Made by a program: the position numbers and the translations under genes. A stretch of DNA of 19,060 bases from Actinomycetes bacterium (GTDB lineage: Bacteria > Actinomycetota > Actinomycetes > Mycobacteriales > Mycobacteriaceae): contig JAEWRC010000190.1 of NCBI GenBank assembly GCA_023460175.1, positions 1 to 19,060 of the forward strand. Direction: 5' to 3'. Under the pieces are notes generated by a model. That model searched no databases. It was not told the DNA's origin and saw only the letters and a list, made by a program, of their open reading frames with translations. The first letter of the stretch is position 1; every line of letters begins with the position of its first letter. Shown here in pieces: positions 1-7,698 of this stretch.

Positions 1-2
1 AA

Positions 3-356
3 TGGTCCGAAACCCAACACCCCGACGGCACCATCGTCTGGACCACACCGGCGGGCAAGAACTACACCACCCACCCCGGCAGCAAGATCGCGTTCCCGAA
101 CTGGAACACCACCACCGCCACCCTGCCCGCACCCATCCGACCAACCCGACCCGCCAAGGCCACCAACCCCGACCGCGGCCTACAAATGCCGCGTCGCCAA
201 CGCACCCGCAAAGCCGACCAAGCCCAACGCATCAAAACCGAACGGGGCAACAATGTCCAAGCACGCCAAAGGTATTCACCCCCGGCGGAACACGCGGAAC
301 AAGATCCCCACACCCGAGAAGGGCCCGCCGGTGCGACCGACCCGCCCCCGTTCTGA
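3..356 (+). CDS. HNH endonuclease / DUF222 (13E12-type) protein, C-terminal fragment
   Basis: Partial gene: the reading frame is already open at the left edge and ends in TGA at 354-356, leaving 117 residues. The visible start contains HPDGTIVWTTPAGKNYTTHP followed by a Pro/Thr/Arg-rich tail. The DGT-hydrophobic-W-TP-GK-Y-T-HPG pattern is the segment that follows the HNH motif in actinobacterial DUF222/HNH proteins (the REP13E12 family of mycobacteria), which are often multicopy. The HNH residues and the DUF222 domain would lie upstream of the window and cannot be checked. The basic, low-complexity tail with several Arg-rich stretches is usual for this family. It converges on the minus-strand DUF4185 gene with only 16 nt between the stop codons. 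The catalytic role (nicking or homing-type DNase) is a family assumption. Confidence 0.75.
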   Translation, partial: WSETQHPDGTIVWTTPAGKNYTTHPGSKIAFPNWNTTTATLPAPIRPTRPAKATNPDRGLQMPRRQRTRKADQAQRIKTERGNNVQARQRYSPPAEHAEQDPHTREGPAGATDPPPF

Positions 357-372
357 GGCCAATTGGGCTAGG

Positions 373-1515
373 TCAGGCGTCCTGTCGCGGCGCAGGCGAT
401 TCGATGGAGTCGCCGGTGGTGTCCCGCAGCGTGACGCGGAACTGCATCACCCGATACGGCCAGCCGTGATTGGTATTCCAATGGGACACCACCAATCCCA
501 CCCCGCCCGGCACATCCAGCCGGGAACCGGGCAGCAGGTAGCCGCCGTAGAGTTGGGCCACCCGGCAGTCGACGTGGCTCTCCCCGGGCCAACGGCAGCC
601 CGAGACCGGCCGCTGCACCGGCGCGGCCGTCAGCGGCGACGTCGGCGACCCCAGCGTGCGGTAACCGAGCGCATACTCGGATGCGAGAAAGCCGCCGAGC
701 ACCCACTGCCCGCTGTCCAACCGGCGCAGCGACAACTCGCCCCAGCGTTCGTCGGCCGGGGTCAACACGGTCGCGTCCCCGCCCCAGGACCACCGGCCGC
801 CCCGACGGCCCCAGGCCTGATAGGCGGACGCATCGCCGATGTCGGCGGGCCGCACCCGGCGCATGATGATGCCCTTGTCGCGCTGAAATCCCGTCGACGC
901 CACGTAGACCCAGCCGTCGTCGGGGTCGTAATCCCAGGACCACAACTGGGCATGCCCGTCGTGCAGATCGGCTCCGAACTTCGCGGCCTCGCCCATGTGC
1001 TCCCACGTGAGGCCATCGTCGGCCGACGACCAGATCTCGGTCCAGATGACCCGGTGCAAGCCACGATTGACGATCACGTGCAGGTAGAGCATGTCGTCGA
1101 CGCGCAGCAGGTCCGACGGCAGCACCGTGCTGATACCGCCACGGGCCCAATGCGGGCCGTGATCATGGATGTAGAACCGCAACTGCCGCGCATAGTCGGG
1201 ATCGGGCCCGCCCGCGCGCTCCCACACGATCGGGGTGTCCGCATCGCCGTCGCCGATCAGGATCACCGGGGATCGCCAGTCGCCCTTGCCAACCCGACGT
1301 CCGGCGAAGGTGTCGCCGAACACCGCGACCAGCTTGCCGTTGCGGGCACGAACGACAGCACCCAGATCGGTCGCGGTCACCCCCCAGCGGTCGGTGATCC
1401 CGGGGCCGGTCAGATCGGCGATCTTGCCGTCCGACCGGGACCCGGCCGGCAGCGCCGCCTGCGCGAACCGGTCCCGGCCGCGCAGCAGGGACAGCGCCCC
1501 CGACAACCAGCTCAC
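373..1515 (-). CDS. DUF4185 domain protein, possible GH183-type endo-D-arabinanase
   Basis: 380 residues from a GTG at 1515 whose GTGA overlaps the TGA of the upstream alcohol dehydrogenase gene, which indicates translational coupling and fixes the start. Early residues around 46-70 (GVTATDLG, then NGKLVAVFGDTF) match the opening of the DUF4185 beta-propeller fold. A perfect sialidase-type Asp-box, S-x-D-x-G-x-T-W, lies at about residues 164-171, also typical of beta-propeller glycosidases. Some DUF4185 members are known endo-D-arabinanases (glycoside hydrolase family GH183) acting on mycobacterial arabinan; whether this one is active is inference. I see no convincing Sec signal peptide: the N-terminus MSWLSGALSLLRGRDRF has only a short hydrophobic patch. 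A cytosolic location or another export route is therefore open. Last gene of the 4499-373 operon. Confidence 0.75.
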   Translation of the reverse strand: MSWLSGALSLLRGRDRFAQAALPAGSRSDGKIADLTGPGITDRWGVTATDLGAVVRARNGKLVAVFGDTFAGRRVGKGDWRSPVILIGDGDADTPIVWERAGGPDPDYARQLRFYIHDHGPHWARGGISTVLPSDLLRVDDMLYLHVIVNRGLHRVIWTEIWSSADDGLTWEHMGEAAKFGADLHDGHAQLWSWDYDPDDGWVYVASTGFQRDKGIIMRRVRPADIGDASAYQAWGRRGGRWSWGGDATVLTPADERWGELSLRRLDSGQWVLGGFLASEYALGYRTLGSPTSPLTAAPVQRPVSGCRWPGESHVDCRVAQLYGGYLLPGSRLDVPGGVGLVVSHWNTNHGWPYRVMQFRVTLRDTTGDSIESPAPRQDA

Positions 1516-2537
1516 GGCGTCAGCGTGACCTTCACACAGTCCGAGGTGCGCGCCGCGACCGCGGCATATCCGGCCGCGGCGTCGTCCAGCGGCATGGAAT
1601 GGGTGAAGATGCCCGCGGTGTTCAGGCGGCCGGACTGGATCAGCGGGATCAGCTCGGGCCAGGTCTGCTGCACCGGCGCGGTGGTGCCCCGTAGCGTGAT
1701 GCTGCGCAGCAGGCACATGGTGGCCGGGTACGGGAACGTGCTGAGGTCGTGCACACCGATCACCGACACCGTCCCGCCGGCCCGCACCAGCGACAGCGCC
1801 GCGGTCATGGTGGCGTCGCTGCCCACGGCGTCGATCACCGACGCGGCACCGCGTCCCCTGGTGGCCTCCATGATGGCCTCGAGGGCCGGCGGTGCCACCG
1901 GCGTCGCACCGCTGAGCGCGGCCCGATCGCGGCGGCCCTCCACGGGATCGACCGCGAACACTGTGCCCGCGCCCTGGGCGATGGCACTGCGCACCGCGCA
2001 CAGGCCGACCGCGCCCAGACCCAGCACGACGACGGGTCCGCCGGGCGGGATGTCGGCGCGCCGCGCGCCGGCCCAACCGGTGGCGAGGTTGTCGGTCAGC
2101 AGCAGGGCCTCCTCGGTGTCGAGGCCCTCGGGGATCTTGAGCAACTGGAAGTCGGCGGCCGGCACGGCCAGCAGGTCCGACTGTGCACCGCCGAGCACCC
2201 CGGCGCCGAAGACCTGCGGTCCGGCCAGGCAGTTGACGGGGTCGTGGGTCGCGCAGCCGACGCAGTGACCGCAGCCCGCGACCGACGAGACCAGCACCAG
2301 ATCGCCGATCTGCACGGAGCGCACGTCGGCGCCCTTCTCGACGACGGTGCCGATGGCCTCGTGGCCCAGCGCCACCGGTTCGAGCATCGGATAGTCACCC
2401 TCGTAGAAGTGCAGATCCGAACCGCAGATGGCGGTGGCGTTGACTTCGATGACGGCGCCGTCGGGCCCGGGCAACACCGGATCGGGGCGGGTGTCGATAC
2501 GAATCTGACCTGGGGCGTCGATCACTACGGTGCGCAT
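1512..2537 (-). CDS. Zinc-dependent alcohol dehydrogenase (MDR superfamily)
   Basis: 341 residues, normal for a medium-chain dehydrogenase/reductase. It oxidises an alcohol (or polyol) to an aldehyde or ketone with NAD(P)+. Catalytic zinc ligands are visible as Cys38 (ICGSD), His59-Glu60 (GHE) and probably Asp150. The structural-zinc lobe has the four-cysteine set at 89, 92, 95 and 103 (CGHCVGC then C). The dinucleotide-binding motif GLGAVG is at about 173-178. The start is supported by an AAGGAG ribosome site just upstream of the ATG. It lies 33 nt downstream of the FAD monooxygenase gene and overlaps the DUF4185 start by 4 nt, so the three are one operon. Pairing with a Baeyer-Villiger enzyme suggests it produces that enzyme's ketone from a secondary alcohol. 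Substrate unknown. Confidence 0.9.
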   Translation of the reverse strand: MRTVVIDAPGQIRIDTRPDPVLPGPDGAVIEVNATAICGSDLHFYEGDYPMLEPVALGHEAIGTVVEKGADVRSVQIGDLVLVSSVAGCGHCVGCATHDPVNCLAGPQVFGAGVLGGAQSDLLAVPAADFQLLKIPEGLDTEEALLLTDNLATGWAGARRADIPPGGPVVVLGLGAVGLCAVRSAIAQGAGTVFAVDPVEGRRDRAALSGATPVAPPALEAIMEATRGRGAASVIDAVGSDATMTAALSLVRAGGTVSVIGVHDLSTFPYPATMCLLRSITLRGTTAPVQQTWPELIPLIQSGRLNTAGIFTHSMPLDDAAAGYAAVAARTSDCVKVTLTP

Positions 2538-2570
2538 TACTCTCCTTGGTATCCCGCGGCGCTGCGGGGG

Positions 2571-4499
2571 TCAAGCGAATTCGAAATCGGCCGGATCCGG
2601 GGTGCGGGTCCAGGCCCAGTAGTCGACCAACCGCCACGGGCTCAACGAATGCACCCGCCCGTTGCGGTCCTTGTAGAAGCTGTGCTCGATGCTGGGTTGC
2701 GCCCACACCAGGGACGCGAGTTCCTCCTGGGAGCGCGCGTACCAGTCGTTGTACCGGTCGCGACGCGGTTCCATCGCCCGGTCGCCGGCGGTGAGCAGCA
2801 GGTCCAGACAGCCCATGATGTAACGGATCTGGCATTCGGAGTGGAAGATCAGGCTGCCGCCGCTGGCCAGGTTGGTGCCGGGGCCGTACATGCAGAAGAA
2901 GTTCGGGAACCCCGGCACGGTGATGCCCAGGTACGCCGCGGGACGCTCACCCCAGGCGTCGTGCAGCTCGACGCCGTCGCGGCCGTACACCCGGATCGAG
3001 GACAGCATGTCGTTGACGCGAAAACCGGTGGCGTACACCAGGATGTCGGCGGCGTGGTGGGTGCCGTCGGCGGTGACGACGGCCTGGGGCTCGATGCGGT
3101 GGATCGGGGTGCGCACCAGTTCGACGTGGGGGCGGCGCAGGGTGCGCAGCCAGCTGCCGTTGTCCTGCAGGGTGCGCTTGCCCGTCGCCGGATAGTCGGG
3201 CAGGACCTTTTCCAACAGGTCGGCGTCGCCGTCGAGCTGGCTGGTGATCCACTCGGTGAACATCATCCGGGCCAGGTCGTTGGCCGCGCTGATCGCGCGT
3301 TGCTGATCGGGCCAGTCGGGGTCCACCTTCGCCGCGGCCAGGCCCGTATCGCAGCCGGGCCAGAAGATCAGGAAGCGGTACCAGCGGCCGTAGAACGGCA
3401 GGTGCCGCAGCGCCCATTGCACGCCCGGGCCGACGGCCTCGTGGTAGTTCGGATTGGGGAACATCCATTGCGCGGTGCGCTGGAACACCGTGAGGCTCTT
3501 GACCTCATCGGCGATGGCGGGTGCCACCTGGAAACCGGTAGCGCCGGCGCCCACGAGGGCGACGTCCTTGCCTGCCACATTGACGTCGTGATCCCAGCGC
3601 GCGGTGTGAAAGGCCGGTCCCGCAAACGATTCCGCGCCCGCGAACTCGGGGACGTGCGGGGTGTTGAGCTGGCCGACGGCGCTGATCACCGCCCGGGCCC
3701 GCAGCGTCTCTTCGGTGCCGTCGCCGCCCTGGATCCGCACCGCCCAGGTCGCCGCGGCCTCGTCCCAGGTGGCGTCGAGCACCCGGGTGTCGAACCGGAC
3801 GTGGTCGCCGACCCCGTGCCGCTCCAGCACGGTCTGGAAGTAGTTCTGCAGTTCGGGTTGGCGGGCGAAGTATTCGCTCCAGTGATCATCGGGTTCGAAG
3901 CTGTAGCAGTAGAAGTGGTTGCCGACGTCTACCCGCGCGCCGGGATAGGTGTTCTCCCACCAGGTTCCGCCGACGCCCGGATTCTTCTCGAGGACGGTGT
4001 AGGGGACGCCCGCCTGCTGCAGCCGGATCGCGGCCAGTAGACCCGACTGTCCGCATCCGATGACCACGACGGGGAACTCGGAGCGGGACTCGGGGCTCGA
4101 GGTGTGGCCGGCATCGCGGGCGTCGCGGCCGTCGAGACCCATCTCCTCGAGCATCATCGGGACGTACTCGTCGGGCACCTCGGCGCACACCAGCCAGTCC
4201 ATCATTCGCTTGAGCAACTGCGGATCGATGGGCTCGGGTTCCGGGCAGCCCCGATCGCGGTAGTCGCGGATGATGTCGAGCGCGACGGCGCGGGCGGCGG
4301 CCTTGTCCTCCTCGGACATGTAGCCCTGGACCTCGTTGAGGAACAGGCCGGCGGGGCGCAGCGGGCCGTCGAGCAGCGTGGCGTCGCCGCTCATGTGTAC
4401 GCACGACAGCAGCAGGGTGGGGATCGACACGTCGGCCAGCGCCGCGGCGATCTCGGCATCCGAACTGGTGAACGGCTCGCCGGCGTGCGGATTGCGCAT
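2571..4499 (-). CDS. Baeyer-Villiger flavin monooxygenase, 4-hydroxyacetophenone monooxygenase-like
   Basis: 642 residues, close to the roughly 640 of HAPMO-type enzymes and longer than simple BVMOs because of an N-terminal extension of about 140 residues. The FAD-binding Rossmann motif GCGQSG is at about 148-153, followed by EKNPGVGGTWWENTYPGAR-type sequence at 171-189. The BVMO fingerprint F-x-G-x-x-x-H-T-x-x-W-D is at about 292-303, and the NADPH-binding GAGATG at about 317-322. Together these identify an NADPH- and O2-dependent enzyme that inserts oxygen next to a ketone to give an ester or lactone; N- or S-oxidation is possible. First gene of the minus-strand operon with an alcohol dehydrogenase and DUF4185. 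The ATG at 4499 has only a weak ribosome site, so the exact start is less certain. Mycobacteria typically carry several such proteins; the substrate cannot be assigned. Confidence 0.9.
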   Translation of the reverse strand: MRNPHAGEPFTSSDAEIAAALADVSIPTLLLSCVHMSGDATLLDGPLRPAGLFLNEVQGYMSEEDKAAARAVALDIIRDYRDRGCPEPEPIDPQLLKRMMDWLVCAEVPDEYVPMMLEEMGLDGRDARDAGHTSSPESRSEFPVVVIGCGQSGLLAAIRLQQAGVPYTVLEKNPGVGGTWWENTYPGARVDVGNHFYCYSFEPDDHWSEYFARQPELQNYFQTVLERHGVGDHVRFDTRVLDATWDEAAATWAVRIQGGDGTEETLRARAVISAVGQLNTPHVPEFAGAESFAGPAFHTARWDHDVNVAGKDVALVGAGATGFQVAPAIADEVKSLTVFQRTAQWMFPNPNYHEAVGPGVQWALRHLPFYGRWYRFLIFWPGCDTGLAAAKVDPDWPDQQRAISAANDLARMMFTEWITSQLDGDADLLEKVLPDYPATGKRTLQDNGSWLRTLRRPHVELVRTPIHRIEPQAVVTADGTHHAADILVYATGFRVNDMLSSIRVYGRDGVELHDAWGERPAAYLGITVPGFPNFFCMYGPGTNLASGGSLIFHSECQIRYIMGCLDLLLTAGDRAMEPRRDRYNDWYARSQEELASLVWAQPSIEHSFYKDRNGRVHSLSPWRLVDYWAWTRTPDPADFEFA

Positions 4500-4527
4500 T
4501 CGCCGAGGCTAACCGATCACCGGGCAG

Positions 4528-4557
4528 GAGTGAACACTCGACCGAAAGTGTCTACTT
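4528..4557. repeat. Two palindromic 12-mers upstream of the monooxygenase operon, possible operator
   Basis: GAGTGAACACTC at 4528-4539 has perfect 5-bp inverted arms around AA. AAGTGTCTACTT at 4546-4557 has 4-bp arms. Both share the AGTG-n(3-4)-ACT shape and their centres are 18 bp apart. They sit 29-58 bp upstream of the monooxygenase start at 4499, in the non-coding gap shared with the divergent acyl-CoA dehydrogenase gene, so they could be a paired operator for the minus-strand operon. The elements are short and chance occurrence is possible. Confidence 0.35.
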
Positions 4558-4575
4558 GCAGGGCTCGCCCACCGG

Positions 4576-4617
4576 TTGCGGTCATCGTTCTATTGTCCAT
4601 AGAATATTTTCTATGGA
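4576..4617 (+). promoter_or_regulatory. Promoter and operator of the acyl-CoA dehydrogenase/CoA-transferase operon
   Basis: A candidate -35 TTGCGG (4576-4581) and -10 TAGAAT (4600-4605) are separated by 18 bp. An inverted repeat overlaps the -10: arms TCCATAGAA and TTCTATGGA around TATT, 4596-4617, with 9-bp perfect arms. This AT-rich island stands out in GC-rich surroundings. Its core AGAATATTTTCTAT (4601-4614) matches 13 of 14 bases of a site covering the -10 of the FCD GntR gene at 7016-7693 (minus-strand reading of 7703-7716). This suggests that regulator binds here and represses the operon until a ligand is present. Promoter assignment is by eye. Confidence 0.65.
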
Positions 4618-4633
4618 GATTGGAGGTGGCGGC

Positions 4634-5788
4634 ATGGTGCTGTCCGCAGAAGAGCAGTCACTGGTCGACACGGTGCACGACTTCGTCGAGAAGCAGGTGA
4701 AACCGGTGGCGCGCGAGCTCGAGCACGCCAACACCTATCCCGAGGAACTCATCGAGACGATGAAGGAGATCGGGATCTTCGGGCTCGCGATCCCGGAACC
4801 CTACGGCGTCGGGCAGGTGTCGATGCCCTGCTACGTCACCGTGACCGAGGAACTGGCCCGCGGCTGGATGAGCCTGGCCGGCGCGATGGGCGGACACACT
4901 GTGGTTTCGAAGCTGATCACCATGTTCGGCACCGAAGAACAGAAGCAGCGTTACCTGCCGCGGATGGCCACCGGCGAGTTGCGCACCACGATGGCACTCA
5001 CCGAACCCGGCGGCGGTTCGGACCTGCAGGCCATGCGGACGGTCGCGCGCCGCGACGGCGACGAGTACGTCATCAACGGTTCCAAGACGTGGATCACCAA
5101 CGCGCGGCGCGCCGGGCTCGTCGCGCTGATGTGCAAGACCGACCCGACCGCCGAACCGGCTCACCGGGGTGTGTCGATCCTGCTGGTGGAGAAGGTGCCG
5201 GGCTTCACGGTGTCCAAGGATCTGCCCAAGCTCGGCTACAAGGGCGTGGAGAGCTGCGAGCTCAACTTCACCGACTGCCGGGTGCCCGCCGACGCGCTGC
5301 TCGGCAGCGGCGAGGGCAGCGGCTTCGCCCAGATGATGAAGGGACTCGAGGTGGGCCGGCTGCAGGTCGCGGCGCGGGCCACCGGGGTCGCGCGCGCCGC
5401 GTTCGAGGACTCGCTGCGCTACGCCCAAGAACGGGAGAGCTTCGGCAAGCCCATCTGGCAGCACCAGTCGGTGGGCAACATGCTCGCCGACATGGGCACC
5501 AAGCTGTCGGCGGCCCGGGCGTTGTTGCTCACCGCCGCAGCGAAATTCGACTCGGGGGCTCGCGTCGACATGGAGGCCGGGATGGCCAAGCTGTTCGCCT
5601 CCGAGGTCGGGATGGAGATTGCATTGGACGCCGTGCGCGTGCACGGCGGATACGGCTACTCCACCGAGTACGACGTCGAACGGTACTTCCGCGACGCCCC
5701 ACTGATGATCGTGGGCGAGGGCACCAACGAGATCCAGCGCGGGGTGATCGCCAAGCAGCTCGTCAAGCGCGGCGGTCTGGACCTGTGA
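4634..5788 (+). CDS. Acyl-CoA dehydrogenase
   Basis: 384 residues, the standard length for this FAD flavoprotein. It introduces an alpha,beta double bond into an acyl-CoA and passes electrons to electron-transferring flavoprotein. The signature ALTEPGGGSD is at 121-130. The C-terminal helical domain carries VHGGYGYSTEYDVER at about 336-350, and the catalytic base is Glu362 in GEGTNEIQR (361-369), at the usual short-/medium-chain ACAD position. The ATG at 4634 is chosen because GGAGGT (4622-4627) sits 6 nt upstream. An in-frame ATG at 4613 would add seven residues and could serve a leaderless transcript. The stop overlaps the GTG of the CoA-transferase gene (GTGA), so the two are co-translated. 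That partnership suggests a substrate activated by CoA transfer rather than ATP-dependent ligation. Acyl chain unknown. Confidence 0.93.
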   Translation: MVLSAEEQSLVDTVHDFVEKQVKPVARELEHANTYPEELIETMKEIGIFGLAIPEPYGVGQVSMPCYVTVTEELARGWMSLAGAMGGHTVVSKLITMFGTEEQKQRYLPRMATGELRTTMALTEPGGGSDLQAMRTVARRDGDEYVINGSKTWITNARRAGLVALMCKTDPTAEPAHRGVSILLVEKVPGFTVSKDLPKLGYKGVESCELNFTDCRVPADALLGSGEGSGFAQMMKGLEVGRLQVAARATGVARAAFEDSLRYAQERESFGKPIWQHQSVGNMLADMGTKLSAARALLLTAAAKFDSGARVDMEAGMAKLFASEVGMEIALDAVRVHGGYGYSTEYDVERYFRDAPLMIVGEGTNEIQRGVIAKQLVKRGGLDL

Positions 5789-6948
5789 CGGCGGCCCGAT
5801 CAGCCGGCCCGACAATGCTTCCGCTGAGCGGCATCACCGTGCTCTCGCTCGAGCACGCCGTCGCCGCCCCGTTCGCCACCCGGCAGCTGGCGGATCTGGG
5901 CGCGCGGGTGATCAAGGTCGAGCGGCCGGGTTCCGGGGATTTCGCCCGCCAGTACGACGACTCGGTCGACGGCGAATCCAGCTACTTCGTCTGGCTCAAC
6001 CGCTCCAAGGAGTCGATGGCCCTCGACGTCAAATCCGAAGCCGGGCACAAGATCCTGCACGAGCTGGCCGAGAAGGCCGACGTCATCGTGCAGAATCTCG
6101 GCCCGGGTGCGGCCACCCGGCTGGGGCTCTCCGCCGAGGAGATCCGCGCCCGCGACCCGCGCAAGATCGTCGTCTCGGTCACCGGCTGGGGCAGTTCGGG
6201 ACCGTGGGCCGACCGCAAGGCCTACGACCTGCTGGTGCAGTGCGAGACGGGTCTGGTGTCGCTGACCGGCACCCCGGACGAGGTCGCCAAGGTCGGCGTA
6301 TCCATCGCCGATATCGCCGCGGGCATGTACGCCTTCAGCGGGACGTTGGCCGCGCTGTACCGCCGCGAGCAGACCGGTGAGGGCGCCACCATCGAGGTGT
6401 CACTGTTCGAGGCGCTCGCCGAATGGGTCGGTCAGCCCGCCCATTTCACCGCCGGCGTCGGCCGCCAGCCGGGTCGGTTCGGCGCTCAGCACGCCACGAT
6501 CGCGCCGTACGGCCCCTTCGATGCCGCGGACGGTCACACCGTGCTGATCGCGATCCAGAACGAGCCGGAGTGGTCCCGGTTCTGCGCTGGGGTGCTGCAC
6601 CGACCCGACGTCGCCGAGGCTCCCCGATTCGCCTCCAGCACCCTGCGGGTCGCGCACCGCGACGAGGTGAACGCCGTGATCACCGAGGTCTTCGCGGGCC
6701 TGCCCACCCCCGAACTGGAGGCGCGGCTGACCGCGGCGCGGATCGCCTTCGCCGGGGTCAACACAGTCGACGAGTTCCTCGAACATCCCGTCTTGGCGGC
6801 GCGGGACCGCTGGCGGACGGTGCAGACCCCGACTGGTTCGGTCCGGGCGCTGCTGCCGCCGGTCGATCTCGGGGCCGAACCGCGGATGGGTCCGGTGCCG
6901 AGCCTCGGCGAGCACACCGCCGCGATCCTGGCAGAGCTCGGGAGATGA
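5785..6948 (+). CDS. Class III (CaiB/BaiF, Frc-type) CoA-transferase
   Basis: 387 residues from the GTG at 5785, which overlaps the acyl-CoA dehydrogenase stop by 4 nt. An ATG at 5815 would shorten it by ten residues but lacks a ribosome site. Family III enzymes move CoA between acids through an aspartyl-CoA thioester intermediate. Visible hallmarks are LSGITVLSLEHAVAAPF (14-30), the nucleotide-contacting stretch LNRSKESMALDVKS (71-84), the segment KAYDLLVQCETGL with candidate catalytic Asp148, and GVSIADIAAGMYA (171-183). It probably activates a carboxylate with succinyl-CoA or another CoA donor for the dehydrogenase encoded just upstream. It converges with the FCD GntR gene, 67 nt apart. 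CoA donor and acceptor cannot be read from sequence. Confidence 0.9.
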   Translation: MTAARSAGPTMLPLSGITVLSLEHAVAAPFATRQLADLGARVIKVERPGSGDFARQYDDSVDGESSYFVWLNRSKESMALDVKSEAGHKILHELAEKADVIVQNLGPGAATRLGLSAEEIRARDPRKIVVSVTGWGSSGPWADRKAYDLLVQCETGLVSLTGTPDEVAKVGVSIADIAAGMYAFSGTLAALYRREQTGEGATIEVSLFEALAEWVGQPAHFTAGVGRQPGRFGAQHATIAPYGPFDAADGHTVLIAIQNEPEWSRFCAGVLHRPDVAEAPRFASSTLRVAHRDEVNAVITEVFAGLPTPELEARLTAARIAFAGVNTVDEFLEHPVLAARDRWRTVQTPTGSVRALLPPVDLGAEPRMGPVPSLGEHTAAILAELGR

Positions 6949-6976
6949 TCGCCGAGAGGACCTCAGGCGGACTGCG

Positions 6977-7001
6977 TGCGCCGCATCCTCGCGGTGGCGC
7001 A
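6977..7001. terminator. Possible hairpin between convergent genes
   Basis: In the 67-nt gap between the CoA-transferase stop and the stop of the convergent GntR gene, TGCGCC (6977-6982) can pair with GGCGCA (6996-7001) around a 13-nt loop containing a further short GC pairing. There is no T-run, so it would be a weak or non-canonical bidirectional terminator. Position is the main support. Confidence 0.25.
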
Positions 7002-7015
7002 ACGGGTTTGAGCCG

Positions 7016-7693
7016 CTAGCCCAGCGTCCCGCTCGCGGCGAGGTGCTCGGCCAGCAGGGCGCCGGCCTTGCGGACGTGGCGCGCCATCGCCGCCCGGGCG
7101 GCCTCCTCGTCGCCGGAGCGCAGGTGTTCGATGATGGCGCGGTGATCCTGCGCAGAGGCCTCCGGCCAGCCCTCGACGGCGGCGAAGAACTTGCGCGGGG
7201 CATAGGGCAGCGTCGTCTTGATCAGCCAGCGGATCTTGCGGGAGCCCGCCAGCCGGTAGATGGCCTCGTGGAACCGGTGGTTGAGCCGCTCGACCGCCTC
7301 GTAATCCTTTTCCGCCGCGGCTTTTTCGAGCTCGGCCTGGGTGGCCTCGAGCTGGTCCAACAGCTCCGGGGTGATCAGCCGGGTGGCGCGCGCGGCGAGC
7401 TCGCCACCGAGCAGGGCCTGGGCGTCGTAGATGTCGCGGATGTCCTCGCTGGACAGGGCGGTCACCGAGAAGCCGCGGCGGGGCTCGATGGTGAGGAACC
7501 CCTCGGTCTGCAGCAGCAACAGCCCCTCCCGGGCCGGGGTCGCGCTGATGCCCAGCTCGTCGGCCACGGTCTCCGGGCGGATGAACTCGCCGGCGCGCAG
7601 CTGGCCGGAGACGATGAGTTCGCGCACGTGGGCCGCCGCGACGTCGCTGAGCCGGAGCAGGGGCTTCCGCTTGCGGTCAGCGGCAGTGTTCAC
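7016..7693 (-). CDS. GntR-family transcriptional regulator, FCD (FadR/VanR-like) subfamily
   Basis: 225 residues. The N-terminal winged helix-turn-helix spans about 15-78 (ELIVSGQLRAGEFI, then ETVADELGISATPAREGLLLLQ, then the wing FLTIEPRRGFSV). The C-terminal helical FCD ligand domain spans about 85-218, with candidate metal-site histidines His142 (NHRFHEAIY), His184 (DHRAIIEHL) and His206 (MARHVRKAG). FCD regulators usually sense organic acids or acyl-CoAs and repress their catabolic genes. The start is the GTG at 7693, with no good ribosome site and a TATATT -10 only 6 nt upstream, which points to a leaderless message. Its promoter carries a palindrome whose core is nearly repeated in front of the acyl-CoA dehydrogenase gene. 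This suggests autoregulation plus control of that operon. Confidence 0.92.
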   Translation of the reverse strand: MNTAADRKRKPLLRLSDVAAAHVRELIVSGQLRAGEFIRPETVADELGISATPAREGLLLLQTEGFLTIEPRRGFSVTALSSEDIRDIYDAQALLGGELAARATRLITPELLDQLEATQAELEKAAAEKDYEAVERLNHRFHEAIYRLAGSRKIRWLIKTTLPYAPRKFFAAVEGWPEASAQDHRAIIEHLRSGDEEAARAAMARHVRKAGALLAEHLAASGTLG

Positions 7694-7698
7694 CCATC

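Noticed and set aside
253..4040. Very long open frames on the plus strand opposite the minus-strand operon (e.g. 253-2268 and 1749-4040)
   Set aside because: They are antisense shadows: their translations are Pro/Arg/Gly-rich or low-complexity and show no family motifs, while the opposite strand encodes three clear enzymes with intact cofactor motifs.
4658..5815. Long minus-strand frame opposite the acyl-CoA dehydrogenase gene
   Set aside because: Its translation is His/Gly/Leu-rich without motifs, and the plus strand carries a complete acyl-CoA dehydrogenase with its catalytic Glu.
5815..5817. ATG at 5815 as the start of the CoA-transferase
   Set aside because: No ribosome site precedes it, whereas the GTG at 5785 overlaps the upstream stop in the usual coupled arrangement. 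It remains possible because many homologues begin close to this residue.
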